Positions 46,708 through 55,744 of a stretch of 64,000 nt of DNA are shown piece after piece (the first letter of the stretch is position 1; the number at the start of each line of letters is the position of its first letter). Made by a program: the position numbers and the translations under genes. The notes beneath the pieces are model-generated. The model was not told the origin of the DNA and ran no database searches. It was given only the letters and a program-made list of their open reading frames with translations. Origin of the DNA: Candidatus Intricatilinea gracilis (GTDB lineage Bacteria > Pseudomonadota > Gammaproteobacteria > Burkholderiales > Burkholderiaceae_C); the NCBI GenBank assembly GCA_016702605.1, contig JADJDQ010000005.1:1-64000 (forward strand), given 5' to 3'.

Positions 46708-47519
46708 GGCGGCCCCGGTCGTTTGGTGAGTGCACCGAAGCCACGCTGCGGGTCATACCCCCAACTGGCAAAGAAGAAACACAGGCCCAGCGTGGCCAGC
46801 ACCACATAAGGCGCCAGGCCAGGGTCCTGGCCATAGATGGCGAAACGCATCCATTCGACCGCATGGGTGAAGGGGTTGAAACGCGCGATCTGCCATACCC
46901 ACACGGCGCCCGACTCCTCGAGCTTCCACAACGGGTAAAGCGCCGTGGACATGAAGTACATCGGGAAGATGACGAAGTTCATCGTGCCGGCAAAGTTCTC
47001 GAGCTGCTTGATGTGCACCGACAGCAGCAGGCCCAGCGCTCCGAGCATGAGCGCCGAACTCACCGCGGCCAGCAGCACATGCGGCGTGTGAGCGCCCCAG
47101 ATCGGCAACTCGGTGCCCAGCAGCCAGGCCACGAGCACAAAGGCCAGCGCCTGCATCAACGACAACACGGCCGTGGCCACCAGCTTGCTCAGCAGGATCC
47201 ATGGCCGCGGCAGGGGCGCGGTGAGCAGCAGGCGCATCAGCCCCATCTCGCGGTCGTAGACCATGGCCAGGCTCGACTGCATGCCGTTGAACAGCAGCAC
47301 CATGCCGATGAGTCCCGGCGCGATGTAGACGTCGTACGAGATGTAGGTCTCGTAGGGCGGCGCGATGGCCACACCGAACACATTGCGAAAACCCGCGGCA
47401 AATACCGCCAGCCACAACAAGGGGCGCACCAGGGCCGACACCAGCCGGCCGGTCTGGCGCATGAACTTGGCCAGTTCACGCGCGACGATGGCCCACATGG
47501 CCTGAAAGGCATGCCTCAT
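46704..47519 (-). CDS. ABC-2 type permease, PQQ-dependent catabolism type
   Basis: A 271-residue ABC-2 permease with six predicted helices. It matches the permease found beside quinoprotein alcohol dehydrogenase genes: FMRQTGRLVSALVRPLLWLA, YDREMGLMRLLLTAPLPR and NFVIFPMYFMSTALYPLWKL. It would pair with the ATPase encoded at 49919-50632. It lies 43 bases past the binding-protein gene. The transported substance is not known for this family; export of a lipid-like or toxic product of alcohol oxidation has only been guessed at. Confidence 0.85.
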   Translation of the reverse strand: MRHAFQAMWAIVARELAKFMRQTGRLVSALVRPLLWLAVFAAGFRNVFGVAIAPPYETYISYDVYIAPGLIGMVLLFNGMQSSLAMVYDREMGLMRLLLTAPLPRPWILLSKLVATAVLSLMQALAFVLVAWLLGTELPIWGAHTPHVLLAAVSSALMLGALGLLLSVHIKQLENFAGTMNFVIFPMYFMSTALYPLWKLEESGAVWVWQIARFNPFTHAVEWMRFAIYGQDPGLAPYVVLATLGLCFFFASWGYDPQRGFGALTKRPGPP

Positions 47520-47562
47520 GACCAGTCCTCGGGCGTCGGCATGGCAACGACAAGAAAGCCCT

Positions 47563-48813
47563 TCATGGCTGCGCCTTGCAGAGCTTTTCGGGTTCGTCGC
47601 CGCCCAGGGTGTCCAGGGTGTTCTTCGGGTGCAGCATGCCGTCCACCGGTGCAGTGCCGATCACACCCTGGCCGTCAGTGAGCAGCAGGGTCTGGCGCAG
47701 TTGCCGATCCCAGGGGCGAAAGGTCATGGTCACCCCCTTGGAGCCATCGAGTTCGACCACGGCCAGTGCCTTGTGCAGCGCCGCGGCCGGACCCTTGGGC
47801 GCCTCGACCGCCGCGGCAGCCAGGGCCTTGCCGGCCATCCAGGCGGCCCATTCATGTGCACCCATGGGCCGTTTGGCATCTCGCGTGTAGCGACGCGACA
47901 CCTGCGGTGCGCCATACCGCTCGTACTGCGCATGCCAGGCCAGCGCCACCAGACCGGCGTCACCCACCACCGGGCGCGGCAAGACGGTGCGGTACGGCAA
48001 GCTGCGGGCAAATTCACCGTCGCTGTCGACCACCCAGACGGCGTCGTAACTGCCTTGTGTGAGCAGCGCCGGGTTGGCCAGATCGCGTTCTCGCGGATCA
48101 CCCGACAGCTTGAAGGGTTTGCTGCCCGCGAGCTTGAGGCCGTACCGCTTGATCGAGGCCTGAGCCACGGCGCTGCGCTGCGCATCCAGCGGCGACGGGC
48201 CGGTGAGCAGCAGCACCGAACTCCACTTGCGTGACACCAGCGTCTGCGCCAGTGCATCGGCACGCATGCGGTCACTCGGCAACACGTGGTACAGGCGCGA
48301 GCGGCAGTCCTTCTCGCGCAGGTTGTCGGCCGCGTTGCTCACGTTGATGACGGGCAGCTTGACGGCGTCGGTCACGGCCAGTGTCGCGGCCACATCCAGA
48401 TCGGTCAGCAACACGGCGGCACCGGCTTTTTCGGCCTGGGCCGCAGCCGCCTTGGCCGCCTCGGGTGTGGCGACAGTGACGCTGTCGAGTGTGACCGCTG
48501 CGCCCACACTCTCGAGTTCGAGCTTGGCTTCCTTGAGGGCCACCTGCACAGCATCCAGCGCCGGCCCACCCGGATGGCCGAGATAGGCGCGCTCGAGCCG
48601 TGTGCGATCGAAGCGACCGTTGTCGGCCTGGGCGATCAGCACCACCTTGTAGGTGGCGGCTCGAGCAGGCAGGCAGGCCAGCGCAGACAGGGCCAACAAG
48701 CAGGCCGACAACACACGGCCGGCGCCGCTCGCACGCCCATGCAGGCCGAGTGGCCCGGGTGTCAGGACTGGCGTCATGCGGTACTTCATGCCCCGCTCCA
48801 TGGCCTGTGTCAT
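47563..48813 (-). CDS. ABC-transporter-type binding protein of PQQ-dependent catabolism
   Basis: A 416-residue exported protein of the periplasmic branched-chain-amino-acid-binding fold (type I), of the type linked to quinoprotein gene clusters. A signal segment (VLSACLLALSALACLPARA) precedes YKVVLIAQADNGRFDRTRLE and GGPALDAVQVALKEAK; a later segment KLPVINVSNAADNLREKDCR is typical. Its start overlaps the beta-propeller stop by four bases (ATGA). A ligand such as an alcohol or acid is assumed from the family, not demonstrated. Confidence 0.85.
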   Translation of the reverse strand: MTQAMERGMKYRMTPVLTPGPLGLHGRASGAGRVLSACLLALSALACLPARAATYKVVLIAQADNGRFDRTRLERAYLGHPGGPALDAVQVALKEAKLELESVGAAVTLDSVTVATPEAAKAAAAQAEKAGAAVLLTDLDVAATLAVTDAVKLPVINVSNAADNLREKDCRSRLYHVLPSDRMRADALAQTLVSRKWSSVLLLTGPSPLDAQRSAVAQASIKRYGLKLAGSKPFKLSGDPRERDLANPALLTQGSYDAVWVVDSDGEFARSLPYRTVLPRPVVGDAGLVALAWHAQYERYGAPQVSRRYTRDAKRPMGAHEWAAWMAGKALAAAAVEAPKGPAAALHKALAVVELDGSKGVTMTFRPWDRQLRQTLLLTDGQGVIGTAPVDGMLHPKNTLDTLGGDEPEKLCKAQP

Positions 48814-49808
48814 TCGACCACCAGCACGCCGTACGGCACCCGGCCGACCGGCACGGTCTTGATGGCCTTGGCCGCGGCCACGTCGACGATGGTCAGGTCA
48901 TCGGACAAGCCGTTGACCACGTACAGCCGGTCCTGCGCCTTGTTCAGGCCCACGCCCCAGGCGCGTTTGCCGGCCAGCACCAGCTGGGTGGTCTTGCGGC
49001 TGGCCACATCGACGAAGGCCACATGATTGGCCTTGCCCAGCGCGACGAAGGCCTGTTTGCCATCGGCAGTCATGGTGATGCCCACCGGGGTGATGTCGGC
49101 TTCACGCGCACCCTTGACCGCGAACTTGATGGTGTCGATCACCTTGTGGTCCTTGGTCGAGATGATGCTGACGCTGGCACCGAGTTCATTGGTCACCCAC
49201 AGCTGGCTGCCGTCGGGTGTCATGGCGAAACGGCGCGGGCGTTTGCCGCCCTTGATGTTCTTGGTCACCTTGCCGGTGGCGGTGTCGATCACATGCACCA
49301 GGCTGGCCACCTCGGAGGTGACGTAGACCGTCTTGCCGTCGCGGCTGGCCAGCACACCTTCGGGCTCCTTGCCCACCTCGATGCCCTTGGTGCGTTTGCC
49401 ACTGGCGATGTCGACGACGCCGAGTTCACCGTCCTCCTCGTTGCTCACGTACAGCGTCTTGCCGTCGGGTGAGAGATCGAACGCTTCGGGGTCTTCACCC
49501 AGCGGTATCTTGCCGACCGACTTGCGTGTGGCCAGGTCGATGATGTCGGCCTCACCCGAATCACCGCAGGCCACCAGCAGGCGTTTGCCGTCGGGCGTGA
49601 GGGCCATGTGGCGCGGGCGCTTGCAGGTGGCCACCGTGCCGGTGACCGCCTGAGTCTTGAGGTCCAGCACGGTGAGTGTGTTGTCTTTTTCGCTCGACAC
49701 AAAGGCCACACCCTGGGCCTGCGTCGCACCACCCAGCACCAGGCCGAACAAGGCCAGGCAGACCGAGGACACGCGGCGCGTACAAGGGGTTGAAACGGCA
49801 ACTGTCAT
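48810..49808 (-). CDS. YVTN-type beta-propeller protein of PQQ-dependent catabolism
   Basis: A 332-residue periplasmic protein with a signal peptide (VCLALFGLVLGGATQAQ) and seven repeats built on the pattern TPDGKRLLVAC / SPDGKTLYVSN / TADGKQAFVAL, each followed by a VVDIA-type strand. It belongs to the YVTN propeller group found with quinoprotein ABC genes. ATG 49808 is preceded by GGAG; an ATG four codons upstream is possible. It probably acts as a periplasmic docking or sensing component; the real role is unknown. Confidence 0.88.
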   Translation of the reverse strand: MTVAVSTPCTRRVSSVCLALFGLVLGGATQAQGVAFVSSEKDNTLTVLDLKTQAVTGTVATCKRPRHMALTPDGKRLLVACGDSGEADIIDLATRKSVGKIPLGEDPEAFDLSPDGKTLYVSNEEDGELGVVDIASGKRTKGIEVGKEPEGVLASRDGKTVYVTSEVASLVHVIDTATGKVTKNIKGGKRPRRFAMTPDGSQLWVTNELGASVSIISTKDHKVIDTIKFAVKGAREADITPVGITMTADGKQAFVALGKANHVAFVDVASRKTTQLVLAGKRAWGVGLNKAQDRLYVVNGLSDDLTIVDVAAAKAIKTVPVGRVPYGVLVVE

Positions 49809-49918
49809 GACTGTCTCCATGAGGTGGTGGTTGGGATGAATCGATGCGCGACACGGCTCGGGCCCGGCGTCGCTGCATCAGTTGGCAAATGACATGACAT
49901 CACTGCCACGCCAAGACA

Positions 49919-50632
49919 TCACTGCGTGGCATGGATGAAGGCCTCTTCCAGGCTCGTGCCACCCATGGCCAGCCGAACCTGCTCGGGTGTGCCATCGGCC
50001 AGCAACTGGCCCTTGTGCAACACGACGACCCGGTCGGCGGCCTCGGCCTCTTCGACCAGATGGGTGGCCCAGAGCACGCTGGTGGCACGGGCCGCCACGT
50101 CGGCGCGCACGGCAGCCAGCAGATCGCGGCGCGACTTGGGGTCCAGGCCCACGGTCGGTTCGTCCATCAGCAACACGCTGGGGTGATGCAGCAGGGCGCG
50201 CACCAGTTCGACCTTGCGCCGGTTGCCACCCGACAACTCACGCACGGCGCGGCCCAGATCGGCCGTGATGCCCAGCGTGGCCGCACCGGCAGCAATACGT
50301 TCGGAGGCCAACTTGCGCGGCAGGCCGTGCAGATCGGCATGAAACCGCAGATTGCGCTCCACACTCAGGTCCAGGTCGAGTGACATCTGCTGGAACACCA
50401 CACCGATGTGGCGCAACGCCGGCACGGCCGAACGGGCCAGTGACTGGCCAGCGACCGTGACCTCGCCAGCATCGGCCACGAACAAGCCGGTGAGCACCTG
50501 GAACAAGGTCGACTTGCCCGCGCCATTGGGGCCGAGCAGGGCAACGAACTGGCCATCAGCCACGTCCAGGCTCAGGCCGTTCAGGGCCGTTCTGGCGCCG
50601 TAGCGTTTGGTCAATGCGCTGATGCTGAGCAT
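49919..50632 (-). CDS. ABC transporter ATPase, PQQ-dependent catabolism type
   Basis: A 237-residue ABC ATPase: Walker A GPNGAGKST, Q-loop in VFQQMSLDLDLSVERN, signature LSGGNRRKVELVRAL, Walker B VLLMDEPT and switch histidine in WATHLVEEAE. It partners the ABC-2 permease at 46704-47519. It heads the nine-gene minus-strand array, with a strong palindrome 167-187 bases upstream. ATG 50632 (MLSISALTKRYG) is preferred to a GTG six codons upstream. Confidence 0.92.
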   Translation of the reverse strand: MLSISALTKRYGARTALNGLSLDVADGQFVALLGPNGAGKSTLFQVLTGLFVADAGEVTVAGQSLARSAVPALRHIGVVFQQMSLDLDLSVERNLRFHADLHGLPRKLASERIAAGAATLGITADLGRAVRELSGGNRRKVELVRALLHHPSVLLMDEPTVGLDPKSRRDLLAAVRADVAARATSVLWATHLVEEAEAADRVVVLHKGQLLADGTPEQVRLAMGGTSLEEAFIHATQ

Positions 50633-50798
50633 GTCGATTCCGCGGGCCACCGCACCCGACGGGGGTGCTTCAAGCGGCGAGCCCGGTTTGTACCGGCTAC
50701 ACGTCGCCCAGTCGGCCCCGTGTTTCCCCTCGGTTCAACACCTGAGAGTGTTCAGGGTCCGACAAAGGACTGTCGGTGAAGGCCGATCTTGCAGTTGT

Positions 50799-50819
50799 GG
50801 TCGGGAAATCTTCCCGACC
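50799..50819. promoter_or_regulatory. Palindromic candidate operator upstream of the quinoprotein ABC array
   Basis: Nine-base arms GGTCGGGAA and TTCCCGACC around ATC, between the ABC ATPase start and the PqqB-like stop. The core is identical (reverse orientation) to that at 35102-35116. It could also act as a terminator for the PqqB-like gene, but no T-run follows on the minus strand. Confidence 0.55.
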
Positions 50820-50831
50820 TCAGCCGCAGGG

Positions 50832-51683
50832 TCAGAGCACGATCTCCATGCGGTCGAGTGCCAGTTCGATGCCTTCGCGTGCCAGTTCGGCCTGTTGTGC
50901 TGCCCGCCCGGCGGCGCCTTGCAGCACACCACCATCATGGGTCGAGTCCTCACCGGCGCGACACATCAGCAGCTTGCGCCGCGCGCCCATCTGCCCGAAC
51001 TGGGCGATCGTGGCGGTGCGGGCGGCAGCACCACCACAGTTGTCGCTGCCACCCAGCAACACACAGTCGGCCTCGTTCATCCAATCGACTGCAATGGCGC
51101 CCGCAGCAGCCAGATTGCCAGCACAGAAGAAGCGCTGGCCACCCGCCAGTTCACGCACCGCCAGAGCAATGCTGTCACCTACCGCCGGATTGCCGAAATG
51201 TGAGGCATGCGGCGGCAGGGGTTCTTCGGTCGCGACGGCGGTAAATTCGATGCCGGGCAGGCCATCGACCCGAAAACTCGCCTCTCGGCACTCACCAGCC
51301 ACCGGGATCACGTGCCAGTGCACGCCGCAATAGTGTTCCAGCAGCGGCAACACCGGCAGGTTGTGGGTCAGTTCCTCGAACACCGCCGGCGTGGCGTACA
51401 GGTGGATGGGCGGGCCGTCTCGCAGACCCAGCAAGCCGGTGACGTGATCGACTTGCGCGTCGGTCAGCACCACGGCGCGCACCGGGGCATCGACCAGACC
51501 CGTGTGCTGCAGCAGCCGGGCGTCGCTGCCCAGTTGTTCGGCCACGGCCGGTGTCACGTTCACGAGCACCCAGGCCTGGCCAGGCAACGACACCGCCACG
51601 GCGCCGGCGTTACGCTTGGCCGCGCCAGCTGCAGCGCGCAGGGGAATCGCCTCGTCGCCGCCTTTCAACACCACCAATTTCAT
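50832..51683 (-). CDS. PqqB-like protein lacking the cysteine and active-site motifs
   Basis: A 283-residue paralogue of PqqB, a metallo-beta-lactamase-fold enzyme of PQQ biosynthesis. Clear PqqB sequence is present in the first half (AVAVSLPGQAWVLVNVTP, RAVVLTDAQVDHVTGLLGLR, EHYCGVHWHVIPV). However, the N-terminal PQWNCNCxNC-type zinc motif is replaced by GGDEAIPLRAAAG, and the distal GTFW/DE and MGH motifs and HxNNTNP motif are replaced by GGSDNCGGAAART and MCRAGEDSTHDGG. AGGAGGAAG is a strong ribosome site. It is unlikely to be the biosynthetic PqqB; a regulatory, chaperone or altered catalytic role is possible. Confidence 0.78.
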   Translation of the reverse strand: MKLVVLKGGDEAIPLRAAAGAAKRNAGAVAVSLPGQAWVLVNVTPAVAEQLGSDARLLQHTGLVDAPVRAVVLTDAQVDHVTGLLGLRDGPPIHLYATPAVFEELTHNLPVLPLLEHYCGVHWHVIPVAGECREASFRVDGLPGIEFTAVATEEPLPPHASHFGNPAVGDSIALAVRELAGGQRFFCAGNLAAAGAIAVDWMNEADCVLLGGSDNCGGAAARTATIAQFGQMGARRKLLMCRAGEDSTHDGGVLQGAAGRAAQQAELAREGIELALDRMEIVL

Positions 51684-51822
51684 GGACTCTTCCTCCTCAC
51701 ACTGTGCTTTCGACCATCCGGGCCTCATCACCCTTCGGCACACGGTGTCGAGGAGATGCAAGTCACATGCCACGGGGCGGTACGGTAGACGCCATCCGAC
51801 GCATTGGTACACCCGTCTTATT

Positions 51823-53040
51823 GTGGCTATTTGGAGCAAATCGGCCATCCGCACGACCCAGGCCTGCGGGCTTACCCGTGTCGACCTGGCCAACACCCCA
51901 CACGGTGGGCCGAGTCACATCCGGCCTGGCATCACCGCAGGGCTGCAACGGTGGGGCCGCCACCTCGGCGTCGCCCTGATGCTGGGCCTGACCACCGCGG
52001 TGCTTGCACAACCCGGCGTCGACCTGCAGGCACTTGCGCCAGGTGTGTGGTGGGTACCAGGTGCCGCGGGTGATGCCAACGAGCACAACCGCGGCGCCAT
52101 CTCGAACCTGCTGGTGGTGGCCGATGGGCAGCACACCTGGGCATTGGGCAGCGGGCCCAGTCCGGCCTACGGCCGCGCCCTGGCACAGACCGTGGCCCGT
52201 GTCACCGGCCGTTCGATCACCGACGTGATTGCGCCGTGGGCCAGGCCCGAGCTGGTGCTGGGCAGTTCCGGACTACCGCAAGTCCGTGTGTGGTCCCACC
52301 AGGAGGTGACGCAGCAGATGCACGAGCGCTGCACCCGGTGTGTCGAACGCCTGGCGACACGACTGGGCAACAGCGCCAGCGACCTGGGCCCACACCCGGT
52401 GCGGCTCGCCGACCATCAAGTTGCCGGCAGCAGCGGCCGGCTCGGCCCCTGGCAATGGTGGCGACTGGACCGCAGCACATCCACCAGCGGTGAACACACC
52501 ACGCCACAGGTTGTCACCGTGTGGTGGCTGGCCAGTGCACGCCTGTGGGCCGCGCCGGGACTGATCTGGACCGACGGCGCACCCGATCTGCGCGACAGCA
52601 GCGTCGCCGACCTGATCAAGGCCACCACCAGCCTGCAGGCACTGCAAGACGAGGTGACGACGACCATGTCGCGTGCATCGAACTCATCGAACCCGGCGGC
52701 CGCATCTAGCCCCGGGGCGACACGGACACCGACCACACCCCACCCGCCCGACACACAAGGCACCCGCTGGCTACCCGAACAAGGCCCCCTGGCGCCGCCC
52801 GACGTCGTGGCCCATCACCTGCACTACTGGACCAGCTTGCAGGCCGCCGCAGCGCAGGCCTGGCAAGTCGGCGCGAGTGAAACCGATGCCATGCCCTCAC
52901 TTGCCGGCGTCGACCCGGCCTGGCTGGCCAGCCCGCGCCATGCACTGAACTGGCAACGCGCCTGGCGCGAGGCCGAGACCAGTGCCCTGGCGGCGCCGGC
53001 TCCTCACCCGATCGCTCGGCCGCCATCGGCACCACCCTGA
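51823..53040 (+). CDS. Degenerate quinoprotein-relay metallohydrolase-like protein (no metal ligands)
   Basis: A protein of about 405 residues resembling the zinc metallohydrolases of quinoprotein relay systems (SoxH-related beta-lactamase fold). The opening LQALAPGVWWVPGAAGD, NRGAISNLLVVADGQ and VTGRSITDVI align with the family. The metal motif HxHxDH position reads APWARPELVLGS, and the later metal aspartate/histidine segments are also replaced (ARLWAAPGLIW). The chain retains the closing WLPEQGPLAPPDVVAHHLHYW. The start is uncertain: GTG 51823 keeps coding-like third positions, while ATG 51979 would begin just before a signal-like segment. It probably no longer hydrolyses through zinc. Confidence 0.65.
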   Translation: MAIWSKSAIRTTQACGLTRVDLANTPHGGPSHIRPGITAGLQRWGRHLGVALMLGLTTAVLAQPGVDLQALAPGVWWVPGAAGDANEHNRGAISNLLVVADGQHTWALGSGPSPAYGRALAQTVARVTGRSITDVIAPWARPELVLGSSGLPQVRVWSHQEVTQQMHERCTRCVERLATRLGNSASDLGPHPVRLADHQVAGSSGRLGPWQWWRLDRSTSTSGEHTTPQVVTVWWLASARLWAAPGLIWTDGAPDLRDSSVADLIKATTSLQALQDEVTTTMSRASNSSNPAAASSPGATRTPTTPHPPDTQGTRWLPEQGPLAPPDVVAHHLHYWTSLQAAAAQAWQVGASETDAMPSLAGVDPAWLASPRHALNWQRAWREAETSALAAPAPHPIARPPSAPP

Positions 53041-53080
53041 CCCGACCAAGCGCAGATGGCCTGGCCGGTGCCGAGCCTCG

Positions 53081-55744
53081 TCAGCGCGCCACGTTCCAGC
53101 GCAACTTGCGGTAGATGGTGTTGCGGCTGATGCCCAGGGCCTTGGCGGCCTCCGAGATATTGCCGCCCGCGGCATCGACCGCCTGGCGGATCGAATCGAT
53201 CTCGATGTCTTCCAGCGACCGGGGCGGTTGCGCCGCCGCGCGGTAAGGCTGGCCATCCGGCGCACGTTCGGCCCACACACCGCCACCACCGGCCACCTGG
53301 CCTGGGGCCATCGGCACACCAGGCGCTCCCGGCGCACCACCCGCGACGCCGTAGGGCCCGGCGCCGGGCATGGCGGTCGACGGAGTCCAGCCGCCCGGCG
53401 CTGGCGGATAGCCTGCCCGTGCCGGGTACGACGAGGCGCCCGCAGCACTGCCCGGGCGACCCGAGGGTTGTTTGCTCTGGTCGGCGCTCATCCAGGACGG
53501 CGCGCCGGATTGGGAGTCACGCGCCGTCGGGTGGCTCGCACCATACGCTGCGCCGGCTGGCGCCTGGTCGGGTGGCAAACCGTAACCGTTGGATCCGGGG
53601 CCTGACGTGGCCCGCGCAGGCGCGGGGGCCGCGCCGCGCTGGCCGTCCGGCCCGAAGCTCCAGGCTGCGGCGGGCATGGCCGGCGGTGCACCTCCGTCGA
53701 CCGCGTCATGCGGCTGAGAGGCCAAGGCCGCGAACTGGCTTCGCGCATCGAGCGCGACCGCGCCCGCAATGGCACCACCACCCACCACCGCACCACTGGC
53801 GGCGTGGGCCGAGGCCTGGCGGGCGTCTTCGATGAAGTCGTCCGACAGGTGGTCGCGAGTGATCAGCGCGTCGCCGCCGGCCATCACACAGGCGGTGCGC
53901 AACACGTTGAAGAGCTGGCGCACATTGCCCGGCCACTGGTAATGCCGGAACAGTTCGAGCACTTCACCACTGAGCTGGAAGCGCCGATCCGGGCACTCAC
54001 GCTCGAGGATGCGCGCCACCAGCGGCATCAGGTCGCTGCGTTCGCGCAGCGGCGGCAGGCGCACGGCCAGCCCGTTGAGGCGGTAGTAGAGGTCCTCGCG
54101 GAAGGTCTTCTGCTCGATCATCTCGCGCAGGTTGCGGTGTGTGGCGCACACGATGCTCACGTCGACACTGACCGACTTGTTCGAGCCCAGCGGCGTGACG
54201 TGGCGCTCCTGCAGCACCCGCAGCAGGTGCGCCTGCAGGGCGATCGGCATGTCGCCGATCTCGTCGAGAAACAGCGTGCCGCCATTGGCCTGCACGATCT
54301 TGCCGACCGAGCCCTTGCGGCGTGCGCCGGTGAAGGCGCCTTCTTCGTAGCCGAACAGCTCCGCCTCGATGAGGGTGTCGGGGATGGACGCACAGTTCAC
54401 CGCGACGAAGGGCTGGCGCGAGCGGTCCGAGTCATGGTGGATGGCACGTGCGAGCAGCTCCTTGCCCGTACCGGTTTCACCCAGCACGAGGATCGGGATG
54501 TCGCGGTTGAGCACACGCCGGATCTTCTCGATCAGCTGGCCGAACTGGGCGTCACCGGTGGCCAGGCTGCGCAGGCCGTTGCGATCGGCGCCGACCACGG
54601 CGGCGCCTGCACCTGCCGCGGTGCTGGTGTTGCTGTTCGTGCTGGTGACGGGCAACGACGACTCGCTGCTCGCGATGTTGTTGTCAGCCATAGGCTCAGC
54701 GCTGGCGGCGCCAGGGTTGGCCGGCCGAGCCGGTGCTTCGAGATTCCTGGCGGCAGGCAGGGCTGCCGACGAATGCCCGTCCGCCGAACCGTGCCACACC
54801 GGCCAGTTGAAGCGAGCAAAGATGTGGAACTGGCGCCCGCCCTGCAGTTCGACCTGCAGCGGCAACGCCAGCGGCGAACGGAAGCGGTCGACCAGCGCGG
54901 CCACCGACGTGCCGAACAGCGACTCGAGCCCATGCATGCGCAGCGCCGCACCCGACAGGCCGAGCTGTTCGAGCGCGCCGCGATTGGCACCGACGAACCG
55001 GCCATCCTCACCCACCGCCAGGATGCCTTCCATCAGTGTGCCGATGAACTCGACCCGGCTGTGGAAATGCAGCCGCATGACGTTGCGGTAGTCGTCGTTG
55101 AGCCAATGGTTCTCGATCATGCGGGCCGACATCTTCACCAGCCCCATCGTGTGCTGGTGGTAGCTGCGGTGGTCGCCCGACACGTCGAGCACGCCCAGTA
55201 TGTTGCCGCGCGGGTCGAGGATGGGTGCTGCCGAACAGGTCAGGAAGTGATTGGCATGCATGAAGTGTTCGTCGGCATGCACGAGGGTGGGCACCTCCTC
55301 GATCAACGCGGTGCCGACGGCGTTGGTGCCCTTGGCCGACTCGCTCCAGTTGGCGCCGGGCGACAGCGCCACCTTGGAGGCGCGGCCCAGAAACTCGTCG
55401 TCGCCGATGGCGTGCAACACCGTGCCCATGGCGTCGGTGAGCACGACCATGCTTTCGGAGTTGACGATCTGCTCGAACAACATCTCCATCACCGGCGCAG
55501 CATGGGTGTGCAGGCGATTGTTGCGGTCGCGCACGACATTGAGGTCGGAGCGCCCGAGCGGCGAGTAGTCGGGCCGCTCGATGCGCGACAGGCCCAGCAC
55601 GGCACAGCGCTCGTGCGACTGGTCGATCTTGTCCACGTGGGCCACGCCCAGCGGCAGAGCCGAGGCGATCGGACGCTGCTTGTCGCCTACAACCTGGCGC
55701 GTGCGCTGCCCGGCGCTGGCCGGCGTCTGGGGTGACCGCATCAA
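53081..55744 (-). CDS. Sigma-54-dependent Fis-family activator (AcoR-like) with long disordered linker
   Basis: An 887-residue activator. The N-terminal part has a GAF-type sensor (LTDAMGTVLHAIGDDEF; ANHFLTCSAAPILDPRGNIL) and a PAS-like domain (FIGTLMEGILAVGEDGRFV). The AAA+ domain follows: Walker A GETGTGKE about residues 421-428, the sigma-54 contact loop EEGAFTGA about 466-473, and Walker B GGTLFLDEIGD. The Fis helix-turn-helix is at 841-887 (NISEAAKALGISRNTIYRKL). Between AAA+ and Fis is an unusual Ala/Gly/Pro-rich linker of about 190 residues (640-835). Divergent from pedF, with a -24/-12 promoter and palindrome between, so it likely activates that operon. Confidence 0.93.
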   Translation of the reverse strand: MMRSPQTPASAGQRTRQVVGDKQRPIASALPLGVAHVDKIDQSHERCAVLGLSRIERPDYSPLGRSDLNVVRDRNNRLHTHAAPVMEMLFEQIVNSESMVVLTDAMGTVLHAIGDDEFLGRASKVALSPGANWSESAKGTNAVGTALIEEVPTLVHADEHFMHANHFLTCSAAPILDPRGNILGVLDVSGDHRSYHQHTMGLVKMSARMIENHWLNDDYRNVMRLHFHSRVEFIGTLMEGILAVGEDGRFVGANRGALEQLGLSGAALRMHGLESLFGTSVAALVDRFRSPLALPLQVELQGGRQFHIFARFNWPVWHGSADGHSSAALPAARNLEAPARPANPGAASAEPMADNNIASSESSLPVTSTNSNTSTAAGAGAAVVGADRNGLRSLATGDAQFGQLIEKIRRVLNRDIPILVLGETGTGKELLARAIHHDSDRSRQPFVAVNCASIPDTLIEAELFGYEEGAFTGARRKGSVGKIVQANGGTLFLDEIGDMPIALQAHLLRVLQERHVTPLGSNKSVSVDVSIVCATHRNLREMIEQKTFREDLYYRLNGLAVRLPPLRERSDLMPLVARILERECPDRRFQLSGEVLELFRHYQWPGNVRQLFNVLRTACVMAGGDALITRDHLSDDFIEDARQASAHAASGAVVGGGAIAGAVALDARSQFAALASQPHDAVDGGAPPAMPAAAWSFGPDGQRGAAPAPARATSGPGSNGYGLPPDQAPAGAAYGASHPTARDSQSGAPSWMSADQSKQPSGRPGSAAGASSYPARAGYPPAPGGWTPSTAMPGAGPYGVAGGAPGAPGVPMAPGQVAGGGGVWAERAPDGQPYRAAAQPPRSLEDIEIDSIRQAVDAAGGNISEAAKALGISRNTIYRKLRWNVAR

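Noticed and set aside
50799..50819. The palindrome before the ABC array read as a terminator for the PqqB-like gene.
   Set aside because: No T-run follows on the minus strand, and the core is repeated exactly before the TonB receptor. An operator is the better reading, though a dual role is possible.
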